From NCBI GenBank assembly GCA_017477505.1, contig JAFUVQ010000002.1, positions 1 to 64,000 of the forward strand: a DNA stretch of 64,000 bases, written 5' to 3'. Source of the DNA: Eubacterium sp. GTDB lineage: Bacteria; Bacillota; Clostridia; Lachnospirales; Lachnospiraceae. A model generated the notes under the pieces. That model saw nothing but the letters and a program-made list of their open reading frames with translations. It made no database searches and was not told where the DNA came from. Both the position numbers and the translations under genes were made by a program. Shown in pieces: positions 26,752-35,535 of this stretch (positions within the stretch are counted from its first letter, which is position 1; each line of letters starts with the position of its first letter).

Positions 26752-29172
26752 TCACCACCTAACAACTAATTCCAAAGCACCAGCTTTAATCCTGTCATTT
26801 TGTTCAAGTCTTCTCTTATGCTTCATACGAACACCGTTAAGGAATGTTCCATTCGTAGTTTCAAGATCCTGAATATAGAAGCTCTCTCCATCGTACTCTA
26901 TTGCAAAATGCTGTCTTGAAAGAGTATCATCATCAATATATAAATCACAAATATTGGATCTTCCTACTATAATGCTGCCATTCACACTTACTGTACGTGT
27001 GTTAACAGTTTTGTTACCGGACTTAAAATCAAAGTAAAGCTTCTTGCCTTCCTCTTTCTTGATTACTATATGTTGCTTTACATCTGTGTTATCTACAAAT
27101 GTAAGCTTGTCATCAATTTTAACAAGTCCCTTTCTCTTATTAATAGTGTTGAAAATTATCAATAGGATAGCAACTACGATAAGAATGAAGACAATTAACA
27201 CTATCCACCAATATTTCTGGAAGAAGCTAATCTTTGGCTCGACATATTCCGGTCCTTCAAATGTTACGGTAAATGAAGCATCCTGAAGCTCATTTGCTTC
27301 TTCTGAGTTATCAGTTATACCTTCGCCTATAATTTCAATCTTGTATTCTTCTCCATATAATACTTCATCCGTCTGGAGGACAATTCTATCATTGTGTTTC
27401 CCTGCAAGTGAAGCATTAAGTATTGATACAGCACTACCTCTGGCATCGGTTATTTTGTAAGATGAGGCATTAGTTGCTCCTAATACACTTTCTGAAAATG
27501 TTATAGTTATTGATTTATCACCTGTTTTTTGAGGTTCTCCAACAATTTCCGGTCTATCATTGTCAGGAATATGTCGATTTTCAATTGCTTTCTTTGTATT
27601 TTCTACTCTCTGCCATTCATTTCCATCATAGAAACAAAGATCAATTTCTTTTTCTTCTCCGCTTTCCTTATTGTTTTTAGCCATAAATTGTACAACATAT
27701 GCCGAATTAAAATCATTAACATACGAATCAACACTAATGTTGTCTATCTCATTCCAAGTACCACCTGATGCCCGAACAATATCACTTATATTCTTTCTGT
27801 CATCACTTTTAGTTCTATCTGTTTCAACCGTTTCCTGCTGTATGATATAAAGCGGAATATTTGTCTCTAGCAGGGATTCTTTTAGGGTTTCTTTTGTTGT
27901 ACCTTGTGCATAATCCAGATCGTCAATTGCATCTGTAAAAGCTATAATAACGTTTCTATCTCCAAAAACATCGTTTAAAGAATCCGACTGTTCAACATCT
28001 CTATCATCCCTGTATTCATCGACAACCTTTCTGATTGTATCCGCTAAGGCTGTATCATCAGATTTTCGTTCAATACCGTTAATTTCATCTTCATGACCTA
28101 TAAACTCATCTCTGTTTACTTTATCAAATACAGTTTCAATATCCTTTCCAAAAGAAATCAAAGTAACAGTATCTTCGTCATCTATCTCGTGACCAAACTG
28201 TATAATCATTTCTTTAGCTTTTATAAAATCGTCTTCTCTAACAGATGTAGAAATATCAATTAAAAGAACATAATTGATTCCACGTCCGGTTTCTTTCCAT
28301 AACTGAGGCTTAGCATAAATAGTTTTCTTTCCATCCTCTTCCTCAACAGAGTACAATTGTTCTTTTTCTGACCCTAGTTTTGCATATGCGGATTCTAATG
28401 AATTACTTGCTCCCGGATAGAAGATAGCCTCAACATATGGCTTAATGATTTTCAATTGTTCTATTCTCGAACCTTTAGCTGTTTCCTGCACTACAGGTGG
28501 TTCTTCATCCGGCTCTTCTTCATCCAGTTCAGTCACATTAGTTGTATTTGTTTTCACCGAATCATTGTTCCCAGCATTACTATTTCTGCCAGTTCCATCA
28601 TTATTTGCATCCCCTTTATTTTCAGCATTTTCATCTGTTTTGCTCGACTGATTATTGTCTGATTTATCAGAAGAATTGCCATCCTTCTTAGTAGTATCTT
28701 CTGAGTCAGAATCACTTCCTATATATACCGATTCCCCCCGATCAACAACAGTACCTCCCTGATATTTAGGAAAAGTCGGTGAGTCATCTTTTTTATCTCC
28801 AGCTGTATCTCCTGTTATATCTCCCGTTGTATCTCCTGTTGTATCTCCCGTTGTATCTCCTGTTGTATCTCCCGTTGTATCTCCCGTTGTATCTCCTGTT
28901 GTATCTCCTGGTGTATCTCCTGTTGTATCTCCTGTTGTATCTCCTGTTGTATCTCCTGTTGTATCTCCTGGTGTATCTCCTGTTGTATCTCCTGTTGTAT
29001 CTCCTGGTGTATCTCCTGGTTCATCTAAATTATCTAAAATACAGATCTTATCATTTTCTCTCGCACATGACCCAATAACACCATAATTGAACGAAAATGA
29101 GATAGTCAGTACAAACGTCAATAATATAGCTACTAATCTCTTAATACTCTTATGTCTGGATTTTCTCATCAT
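26752..29172 (-). CDS. secreted vWA domain - TM - cytoplasmic FHA protein
   Basis: About 806 residues from the ATG at 29172 (GGGGGAATAAT upstream). An N-terminal signal (IKRLVAILLTFVLTISFSF) ends near VIGSC, which could also be a lipobox. Then come 18 tandem GDT[T/P] tetrapeptides, an acidic N/S/D-rich stretch, and a vWA domain (about 285-500) with MIDAS signature LLIDISTSVREDD and later AFTDAIDDLD. An Ig-like segment (KSITITFSESVLGAT) and one membrane helix (WWIVLIVFILIVVAILLII) follow. The C-terminal cytoplasmic FHA domain has IVGRSNICDLYI, TLSRQHFAIEY and LETTNGTFLNG. This is a transmembrane receptor layout linking metal-dependent ligand binding outside to phosphothreonine reading inside (inference). 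Confidence 0.9.
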   Translation of the reverse strand: MMRKSRHKSIKRLVAILLTFVLTISFSFNYGVIGSCARENDKICILDNLDEPGDTPGDTTGDTTGDTPGDTTGDTTGDTTGDTTGDTPGDTTGDTTGDTTGDTTGDTTGDTTGDTTGDITGDTAGDKKDDSPTFPKYQGGTVVDRGESVYIGSDSDSEDTTKKDGNSSDKSDNNQSSKTDENAENKGDANNDGTGRNSNAGNNDSVKTNTTNVTELDEEEPDEEPPVVQETAKGSRIEQLKIIKPYVEAIFYPGASNSLESAYAKLGSEKEQLYSVEEEDGKKTIYAKPQLWKETGRGINYVLLIDISTSVREDDFIKAKEMIIQFGHEIDDEDTVTLISFGKDIETVFDKVNRDEFIGHEDEINGIERKSDDTALADTIRKVVDEYRDDRDVEQSDSLNDVFGDRNVIIAFTDAIDDLDYAQGTTKETLKESLLETNIPLYIIQQETVETDRTKSDDRKNISDIVRASGGTWNEIDNISVDSYVNDFNSAYVVQFMAKNNKESGEEKEIDLCFYDGNEWQRVENTKKAIENRHIPDNDRPEIVGEPQKTGDKSITITFSESVLGATNASSYKITDARGSAVSILNASLAGKHNDRIVLQTDEVLYGEEYKIEIIGEGITDNSEEANELQDASFTVTFEGPEYVEPKISFFQKYWWIVLIVFILIVVAILLIIFNTINKRKGLVKIDDKLTFVDNTDVKQHIVIKKEEGKKLYFDFKSGNKTVNTRTVSVNGSIIVGRSNICDLYIDDDTLSRQHFAIEYDGESFYIQDLETTNGTFLNGVRMKHKRRLEQNDRIKAGALELVVRW
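28801..29016 (-). repeat. 18 x 12-bp in-frame tandem repeat (GDTT/GDTP)
   Basis: Eighteen units of 12 bp, consensus GGAGATACAACA on the minus strand, encode GDTT with GDTP variants and edge units GDIT and GDTA. The array is nearly perfect, so slippage could change its length without shifting frame. It forms a spacer between signal peptide and vWA domain. Confidence 0.97.
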
Positions 29173-29186
29173 ATTATTCCCCCGTC

Positions 29187-29759
29187 TTACTCCCATTTTC
29201 TGCTGTCACGACAAAAAGCTATAAACTCAAAAGCGCTTTTTCCTAGTTTTATGATATCCCCTGTTTTAATTCCTTCCGGCGATGATATATGCTTGCCATT
29301 CAGATAAACCATGCTACCGGCTTCAGGAACCAGATAGAAGTCATTACCTCTGATATCGTATACGACAGAGCACATACTTGTTCGGGATATTGTCATATCC
29401 TCGACTATAGAAATATCCTCACCGGCTGATCTTCCAATACGATTAACACCGTGAAATAATCTATAATCCCGTCCTCTCTCCGGTCCTTCTACACAAACCA
29501 ACCAGCCTGTAACAAAATCTTCATTCTTCTCATTTGCGCGATAAGCAATTGTTTTATCCTTATCAACCACATCTTCCAAATGAATCTTTTGTCTGAGAAT
29601 ATTAACAGACTCGAGTACCTCCTCACTTCTGTCTTTTTCTCTAACTGTCATGGTCTGGGTTCCATCATCACTGAGAATCATTGACTTACAGTGAGGGCAC
29701 TCATCATATCGTCCATCATCATAGAAATGAAGATTGTTTTTACATTTAATAATTGCCAT
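29187..29759 (-). CDS. zinc-ribbon FHA-domain protein
   Basis: 190 residues, cytoplasmic. N-terminal ribbon KCKNNLHFYDDGRYDECPHC of the C-x5-HFYD-x7-CPHC type. The linker contains DDGTQTMTVRE, which resembles the ETTS/TQ-type phospho-acceptor of GarA-like proteins. FHA domain at about 95-180: GRDYRLFHGVNRIGRSAGEDI, TISRTSMCSVVY (the SxxH histidine replaced by methionine) and LNGKHI. It lies just upstream of the vWA receptor gene and 29 nt after the PASTA kinase gene at 29788. Confidence 0.85.
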   Translation of the reverse strand: MAIIKCKNNLHFYDDGRYDECPHCKSMILSDDGTQTMTVREKDRSEEVLESVNILRQKIHLEDVVDKDKTIAYRANEKNEDFVTGWLVCVEGPERGRDYRLFHGVNRIGRSAGEDISIVEDMTISRTSMCSVVYDIRGNDFYLVPEAGSMVYLNGKHISSPEGIKTGDIIKLGKSAFEFIAFCRDSRKWE

Positions 29760-29787
29760 ACTTTATTCCATTCTTGTAAATGTATTA

Positions 29788-32700
29788 CTAAGGATATTTA
29801 GGATAATCCTGCACTGTCTGAGTTTCTATTTCTTTATCATCTCCAGTTGGCATAGTTCTGCTCCAATTACTCCAGCTAGCTGATGAATCAATATCATACA
29901 CAGTTTTCGACCAGTAATAAGTTGTATTTACATTTTCACTTCTATCACAATATCTATACATAGGTGTTGTTTCCACCCAAGCATAACCACCATCACTATA
30001 TCTGACATTGTGAAAAAATGGATGTATTAATCCGTTACTTCCATAATAGGATATGTAATATACCTCACCAGAAGCACCTATATTACTTAACTTATAATCA
30101 TATTCATACGTTCGAGCCATTTCAGACACAGGAACCCAACAGTTTTCAACCCCTGCGCCAAAATTATAAGGATCCCATCTGTCACCTGACTTCCATCTTC
30201 CCATCAAATATCCTGTAGTCGTTTCCACTTTTCTTGTATTTGATTCGGAAACCGGATTAGTACTCCATGAACTCCATCCTCCCCAATTACCATAAGTTGT
30301 ATTCGATTCTTCTCTCACATATGTATATCCTTCAGGAGCATTTTTCGTTGATGTTGTAGTAGTAACTGTACGAGGTTTTTTCATTCTATATCTATATTCT
30401 TTATGACTGCTATTATCCACAACATAAAGCACCAATGTACTGCCTTCGTTAACCTTTACTCCAGAAGATGGATTCTGATACAATATTGTTCCGTCACTGT
30501 ATGTACTTGAAGACCTATAAACCTTCTCAACATTAAACCCTTTTAACTCTGATAAACTTGATGTTACATTCTTATGAGTCACATCCGGAACAGTAGGGCG
30601 ATTATCTTCAATAGCCTGGGTTTCAGGCTCTAGTTCAGGTTCTGGTTCTTTTGTTTTAGTATCTTCTTCTTTTGGAGGTTGTTCTTTTGTTTCCTTAGGC
30701 TGTTCTGTCTTTTTTTGAGTATTATTAGCTTGCTCTTTCGGTTGCTCATTTCCTGCTTCTTGTTGTTCGGTATTAGTCTTAGCTGTATCATTATTCACCG
30801 CTACCTCAGTAGAGTTATTATTATTTGAAACGTCTTCTCGAACATTAACATTAGGATTTCCATTTGAAACATATATTGTAACAACAGTATATGCATCAAC
30901 CTCTGTTCCCGAAGCGATATCCTGCCTTATAACTCTATTTCTCGCTACAGTATCACTATCCTCCCTGATTGTGTTAACATTTAGCTTTGCATTAGATAAT
31001 AACTGCTCAGCATCTTTAAAATCCTTATACTGTACATCAGGAACTCTGACTTTTGTAATACCAAGGCTTAAGACAATACCTATTTCTGTTCCCTGCTTAA
31101 CATTCTTACCTGCCTCGACATTCTGAGAGATTATCTGCCCTTCAGGAACTGTGTCGCTATATTCTTTCTTTACGATGTAAATATATAGTTTATTATCAGC
31201 TATAGCTTTTCTGCTATCCTTCCAATTCTTGCCGACAATATCCGGTACTTCTGTGCTCTTTGACATGTCGTACTTACTCATTCCTGAGGAAATAACAAAA
31301 TTGATATTACTTCCCTTTTCTGTTTCTGTTCCCGGTTCTATATCCTGTTTTATAATACATCCTGGGGCTATTTCGCTTTCCTGTTGTTCCTTCTCTTGAA
31401 AATAAACCCCATATTCTTCAAGCTCTTTATATACTTCTGACGCCTTCATACCTTCGTAATCCGGCATATATACTATTTCACCTCCGGCACTGACTACTAC
31501 TTCCAGAACAGTTCCTTTTTCATTGACAACCGTGCCATCCTCAATACTTTGAGACAAAATAAGATCCTTTGGTATTTCATCAGAATTAAGCTTATCTGTA
31601 ATCTGCATTATCATATTTGCATCAGATATTCTACTCTCCGCATAACTTAGATTCGTATTTACTACCAAAGGTACTCTCGTTTTTCCTATGCCTGTTACCC
31701 AGTCCTTTGGATTAAAGCTTATAACACCTGTTATCATAAGTGATGCAACAAGCAGGATTGCGGCTGCAGCAGCACCACTACTGATTTTTGCCCAAATAGG
31801 CCATTTACCTATATCCAGCTTCTTTAAAGTAACCTTTCTTCTAGCTACTTCTCCTTCTGAAAGAAGTTCCTCTCTAAAAGCTTTAGCTGATTCAGTTCTA
31901 TCCTCAATCTTCAGGTTCAAAGCATTCATCAAGGCAATTTCTGCATTCTTGGGAATATCAGCCCCAAGCTTTGATGGTTTTACAAGGGTATCCTTCTCCA
32001 TTCTGTTGATAGACTCTTCGGGCTTAACTCCTGTAATCATTCTATACATGGTCGCTGCACATGCATAAACATCTGTCCACGGTCCCTGATCGCCCCTGCT
32101 TCTATACTGCTCCGGTGGTGCATATCCCTCTTTAACAATTACAGAGAGACTCTTGCTATGCGTGGAAGAAGCATACCTTGCTGCACCAAAATCAATAAGC
32201 TTTACCTTATTATCTTTAGTCACAAATATGTTGTCTGGAGCAATATCTCTGTGAATCATATTATCCTTATGTAAAACTTCTAAAGAATCAAGGATAGGAA
32301 CTATATAATTCAGAGCTTCAGGATAACTAATCTTTTTTTCTCTTCTTAGCTTTTCACTGAGCGTTTCCCCTTCAAGATATTCCATAACGATGTATGCTGT
32401 ATTATTCTCTTTAAAAGTATCAAAAACTGTTACTACATTGGGAACTTTATCGAATTTTTTCAGCCTGCTGGCTTCCTCTGAGAATTTATTAAGTCCGCTT
32501 GCAAATTGTTCCTCTTTTTCTACATTAGTAAAAACTGTTACTGTATTCTCTCCTTGACATCTTGTAGCAAACTCATTTGGAAGGTATTCCTTTATAGCTA
32601 CCTTTCGTTCAAGAGCATAATCAAATCCTATATAGGTAATTCCAAATCCACCAAAACCTATAGCGCGCCCAACTATATACTTTTCACCAATAACTGATCC

Positions 32701-32817
32701 TGGTGCAAGGTGATAATCTTCTTTTGCCTTGGTTCCCTCTATATATCCACAGGAAGGGCAAATACTAAACTTATCATCATATTCACACATACATCCCATG
32801 CATAATTTCTTTGCCAT
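29788..32817 (-). CDS. zinc-ribbon PASTA Ser/Thr kinase (PrkC/PknB type) with long outer tail
   Basis: About 1,009 residues. Zinc ribbon (CMGCMCEY, CPSCGY), kinase (about 38-300: GFGGFGITYIGFD, VAIKEYLP, HRDIAPDNIF, LIDFGAARY, APPEQYRSRGDQGPWTD), juxtamembrane region, one membrane helix near 342-365, then outer PASTA-like repeats. Recognisable PASTA starts are PLVVNTNLSYAES, VYMPDYEGMKASE, VPDIVGKNWKD, VRVPDVQYKDFKD and VPDVTHKNVTSS. A P/E/K/Q-rich hinge sits before the last. The final 190 residues are W/Y/S-rich (GGWSSWS, WSNWSR) and unrecognised. PASTA repeats bind muropeptides or lipid II, so this kinase probably senses cell-wall state. The start could also be the ATG at 32823. Confidence 0.93.
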   Translation of the reverse strand: MAKKLCMGCMCEYDDKFSICPSCGYIEGTKAKEDYHLAPGSVIGEKYIVGRAIGFGGFGITYIGFDYALERKVAIKEYLPNEFATRCQGENTVTVFTNVEKEEQFASGLNKFSEEASRLKKFDKVPNVVTVFDTFKENNTAYIVMEYLEGETLSEKLRREKKISYPEALNYIVPILDSLEVLHKDNMIHRDIAPDNIFVTKDNKVKLIDFGAARYASSTHSKSLSVIVKEGYAPPEQYRSRGDQGPWTDVYACAATMYRMITGVKPEESINRMEKDTLVKPSKLGADIPKNAEIALMNALNLKIEDRTESAKAFREELLSEGEVARRKVTLKKLDIGKWPIWAKISSGAAAAAILLVASLMITGVISFNPKDWVTGIGKTRVPLVVNTNLSYAESRISDANMIMQITDKLNSDEIPKDLILSQSIEDGTVVNEKGTVLEVVVSAGGEIVYMPDYEGMKASEVYKELEEYGVYFQEKEQQESEIAPGCIIKQDIEPGTETEKGSNINFVISSGMSKYDMSKSTEVPDIVGKNWKDSRKAIADNKLYIYIVKKEYSDTVPEGQIISQNVEAGKNVKQGTEIGIVLSLGITKVRVPDVQYKDFKDAEQLLSNAKLNVNTIREDSDTVARNRVIRQDIASGTEVDAYTVVTIYVSNGNPNVNVREDVSNNNNSTEVAVNNDTAKTNTEQQEAGNEQPKEQANNTQKKTEQPKETKEQPPKEEDTKTKEPEPELEPETQAIEDNRPTVPDVTHKNVTSSLSELKGFNVEKVYRSSSTYSDGTILYQNPSSGVKVNEGSTLVLYVVDNSSHKEYRYRMKKPRTVTTTTSTKNAPEGYTYVREESNTTYGNWGGWSSWSTNPVSESNTRKVETTTGYLMGRWKSGDRWDPYNFGAGVENCWVPVSEMARTYEYDYKLSNIGASGEVYYISYYGSNGLIHPFFHNVRYSDGGYAWVETTPMYRYCDRSENVNTTYYWSKTVYDIDSSASWSNWSRTMPTGDDKEIETQTVQDYPKYP

Positions 32818-32846
32818 TTCCATTCACTCCTTCCTTTAAGCTATAT

Positions 32847-35522
32847 TCAAAATGATGGATACCGATATCCAATCTCTTTTTTGTAATAAGAAACAGTATC
32901 ACTGATGTTATTCACGCCACCTATGTATTCTGCCTCACTTACCTCTTCTTCAACTTCAGTGTAATCAAAAATATCCCGATTCCAGATATAAAAATCATTC
33001 CCATCTTCGTCCACACCTGTAGAGCTTAATCGCCACCCTTCACTTTCCGGTGGCGGGTCACTAGGTGATGTGATTTTTGTCTCAGTATCAACCCAAACCT
33101 TATTCTTTGTCTTCCGAAAATACCTATATTCCAGCTGATTTGAACACACATCCAGAATAACCGTAGAATTCTTATCCGTCTTCGAACCGGCAGTTATACT
33201 CTGCCTCAAAACAGAATTATCAGAACGTCCCGGAGAGGAATACATACTTCCCTGAGCGCATTTTAAGCCAAAACTTTCTATGGTGGCTTTTGCGCTTGCG
33301 AAATCCATGCCTACCACACTCGGCACTGTCACCTTACCTTCATCTGTATTCGTCTTATTATCATTCCCTGCCGGCTTTCCGGATGTTGTATTGGTCTCTT
33401 TGGGTTTCTGATCAGCTTCAGGTTTCTTACTTTGGTCCTGATTTGTCTTAGTATTTTTTGCCTCGGTCTGCTGATTATTTCCACCAGACGAATTATCATT
33501 TCCGGATTCATCAGCTACAGGTCCTGTTGTCCTGTCCTCTGTTGTTTCTTTAATGTCAGGATTGCCCTTTGAAACATAAATAGTTATAGCTGTTCCCGCT
33601 TCCACTTCAGTTCCCGGCTCTATGCTCTGTCTTATTACTTTGTCTTTTGCGACAGTTTTACTATCTTCCCACTCTACAGTTACATTCAGCTTTGCATCAC
33701 CAAGTAAAGTCTTTGCATCCGAATAGTCTTTGTACTGTACATCCGGAACTCTGTATTTCGTAATGCCTAAACTTACTACAACTCCTACTTCAGTACCTTC
33801 CTTAACCTTTTTTCCTTTTTCAATACTCTGAGAGATTACCATTCCTTCCGGAACTGTATCGTTGTATTCTCTTTTTTCAATAAAAATGTAGAGTTTCTTT
33901 TCAGCTATAGCTTTTCTTCCATCTGCCCAGCTTATATCAACCAAATCGGGCACTGTAGTGTACTTAGTCTTATCGTATGAATTGTTTCCGGAAGAGATAA
34001 CAAATCTGACATTACTTCCTTTTTCTGTTTCTTTACCTGGTTTTATATCTTGCTCTATAATGCATTCAGGAGCTATCTCACTCTCTTTTTTCTCGGTCTC
34101 CTGATAATAAACCCCTGACCCCTTCAATTCTTTGAAGGCTTCTTCCTTCTTTATGCCCACAAAATCCGGCATGTATATTGTCTCTCCGCCCGCACTTACA
34201 ACAACCTCGAGAACAACACCTTCATTATCAATAATCGTACCATCTTCAATACTCTGTGCTAGTATCAGATCCTTTGGTGTTTCATCCGAATACACTTTAT
34301 CAGTAATCTGCATAATCATATTGGAACCTGATATTTTCTCTTCTGCATAAGCCAAGTCAGTATTGACAACCAATGGGACTCTGGATTTACCTATTCCGGC
34401 AACCCATTCCACAGGATTAACGCTAATCACCCCTGTTGCCATAAGCACAGAAACAAGAACAATGGCTGCAGCAGCCAAACTACTGCTCACTTTAAACCAG
34501 AGCGGCCACTGACCTATATCCAATTTCTTTAGTGTGTTCTTCCTAATTGTAACCTTATCTTCTGAAAGCAACTCATTTTTAAATCTTTCTGCAGATTCCG
34601 TTCTATCCTCAATCTTAAGATTAAGTGCATTCATCAATGCTATTTCAATATTTTTCGAAATGTCGACTCCCAGCTTTGATGGTTTTACAAGAGTATCCTT
34701 TTCCATTCTGTTGATGGATTCCTCCGGCTTAACTCCTGTAATCATTCTGTAAAGTGTAGCAGCACATGCATATACATCAGTCCACGGACCTTGATCACCT
34801 TTACTCCTATATTGTTCAGGCGGTGCATAGCCTTCCTTGATTATTACTGAAAGACTTTTACTATGCGTTGATGTTGCATACCTTGCCGCGCCGAAATCTA
34901 TAAGTTTCACCTTATTATCATTGGTTATAAATATATTATCAGGTGCTATATCCCTGTGAATCATGTCATCCTTATGTAACACTTCAAGCGATTCAAGAAC
35001 AGGAATCATATAATTAAGCGCTTCATCACAGCTTATTGTTTTTTCTTTTCTCAGCTTTTCACTAAGAGTTTCCCCCTCAAGATATTCCATAACAATATAT
35101 GCAGTGTTATTCTCAATAAAGCTGTCAAAGATTGTTACTACATTTGGAACATCGCTGTATTTTGCCAATCTTTTTGCTTCATCAATAAACTTATTGAGTC
35201 CGCTTTCATACTGCTCTTCTTTTTCAACATTTGTAAAAACAGTAACAGTATTCTCCCCTTCACACCTTGTTGCAAATTCATTCGGAAGATACTCCTTGAT
35301 AGCCACTTTTTTACTAAGGGCAAAATTATACCCTATATAAGTAATACCAAAGCCACCAAAACCTATAGCTTTTCCAACTATGTACTTTTCGCCAATTACA
35401 GTTCCCGGTGAAAGGTGGTAAGTTTCCTTTGCTTTTGTCCCCACAACATAACTACATTCAGGACATATATTCAGCTTATCATCAAATTCACACATGCAGC
35501 CGAGGCATAGTTTTTTTGCCAT
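32847..35522 (-). CDS. zinc-ribbon PASTA Ser/Thr kinase, paralog of the next gene
   Basis: 891 residues from the ATG at 35522 (AAGGA upstream; a TTG at 35528 is the other candidate). Layout equals that of the kinase at 29788-32817: zinc ribbon (CLGCMCEF, CPECSY), kinase with HRDIAPDNIF and LIDFGAARY, membrane helix near 343-365, and five PASTA-like repeats (PLVVNTDLAYAEE, IYMPDFVGIKKEE, VPDLVDISWADG, YRVPDVQYKDYSD, VPSVVGMDFASA). The N-terminal 550 residues are very similar between the two genes, while the outer tails differ. This one ends in a short domain with KNKVWVDTETK and DFYIWNRDIFDYTEVEEEV. The pair is a tandem duplication with diverged sensor ends. Confidence 0.93.
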   Translation of the reverse strand: MAKKLCLGCMCEFDDKLNICPECSYVVGTKAKETYHLSPGTVIGEKYIVGKAIGFGGFGITYIGYNFALSKKVAIKEYLPNEFATRCEGENTVTVFTNVEKEEQYESGLNKFIDEAKRLAKYSDVPNVVTIFDSFIENNTAYIVMEYLEGETLSEKLRKEKTISCDEALNYMIPVLESLEVLHKDDMIHRDIAPDNIFITNDNKVKLIDFGAARYATSTHSKSLSVIIKEGYAPPEQYRSKGDQGPWTDVYACAATLYRMITGVKPEESINRMEKDTLVKPSKLGVDISKNIEIALMNALNLKIEDRTESAERFKNELLSEDKVTIRKNTLKKLDIGQWPLWFKVSSSLAAAAIVLVSVLMATGVISVNPVEWVAGIGKSRVPLVVNTDLAYAEEKISGSNMIMQITDKVYSDETPKDLILAQSIEDGTIIDNEGVVLEVVVSAGGETIYMPDFVGIKKEEAFKELKGSGVYYQETEKKESEIAPECIIEQDIKPGKETEKGSNVRFVISSGNNSYDKTKYTTVPDLVDISWADGRKAIAEKKLYIFIEKREYNDTVPEGMVISQSIEKGKKVKEGTEVGVVVSLGITKYRVPDVQYKDYSDAKTLLGDAKLNVTVEWEDSKTVAKDKVIRQSIEPGTEVEAGTAITIYVSKGNPDIKETTEDRTTGPVADESGNDNSSGGNNQQTEAKNTKTNQDQSKKPEADQKPKETNTTSGKPAGNDNKTNTDEGKVTVPSVVGMDFASAKATIESFGLKCAQGSMYSSPGRSDNSVLRQSITAGSKTDKNSTVILDVCSNQLEYRYFRKTKNKVWVDTETKITSPSDPPPESEGWRLSSTGVDEDGNDFYIWNRDIFDYTEVEEEVSEAEYIGGVNNISDTVSYYKKEIGYRYPSF

Positions 35523-35535
35523 AGTCAATTTCCTT

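Noticed and set aside
28801-29016. CRISPR-like array
   Set aside because: The units are 12 bp without unique spacers and lie in frame within a coding region, so this is a protein repeat.
28815-29078. Long open frames on both strands through the 12-bp repeat (QEIQ and YLLL-type peptides)
   Set aside because: They are out-of-frame readings of the tandem repeat in the vWA protein and show no independent start or composition of a real gene.
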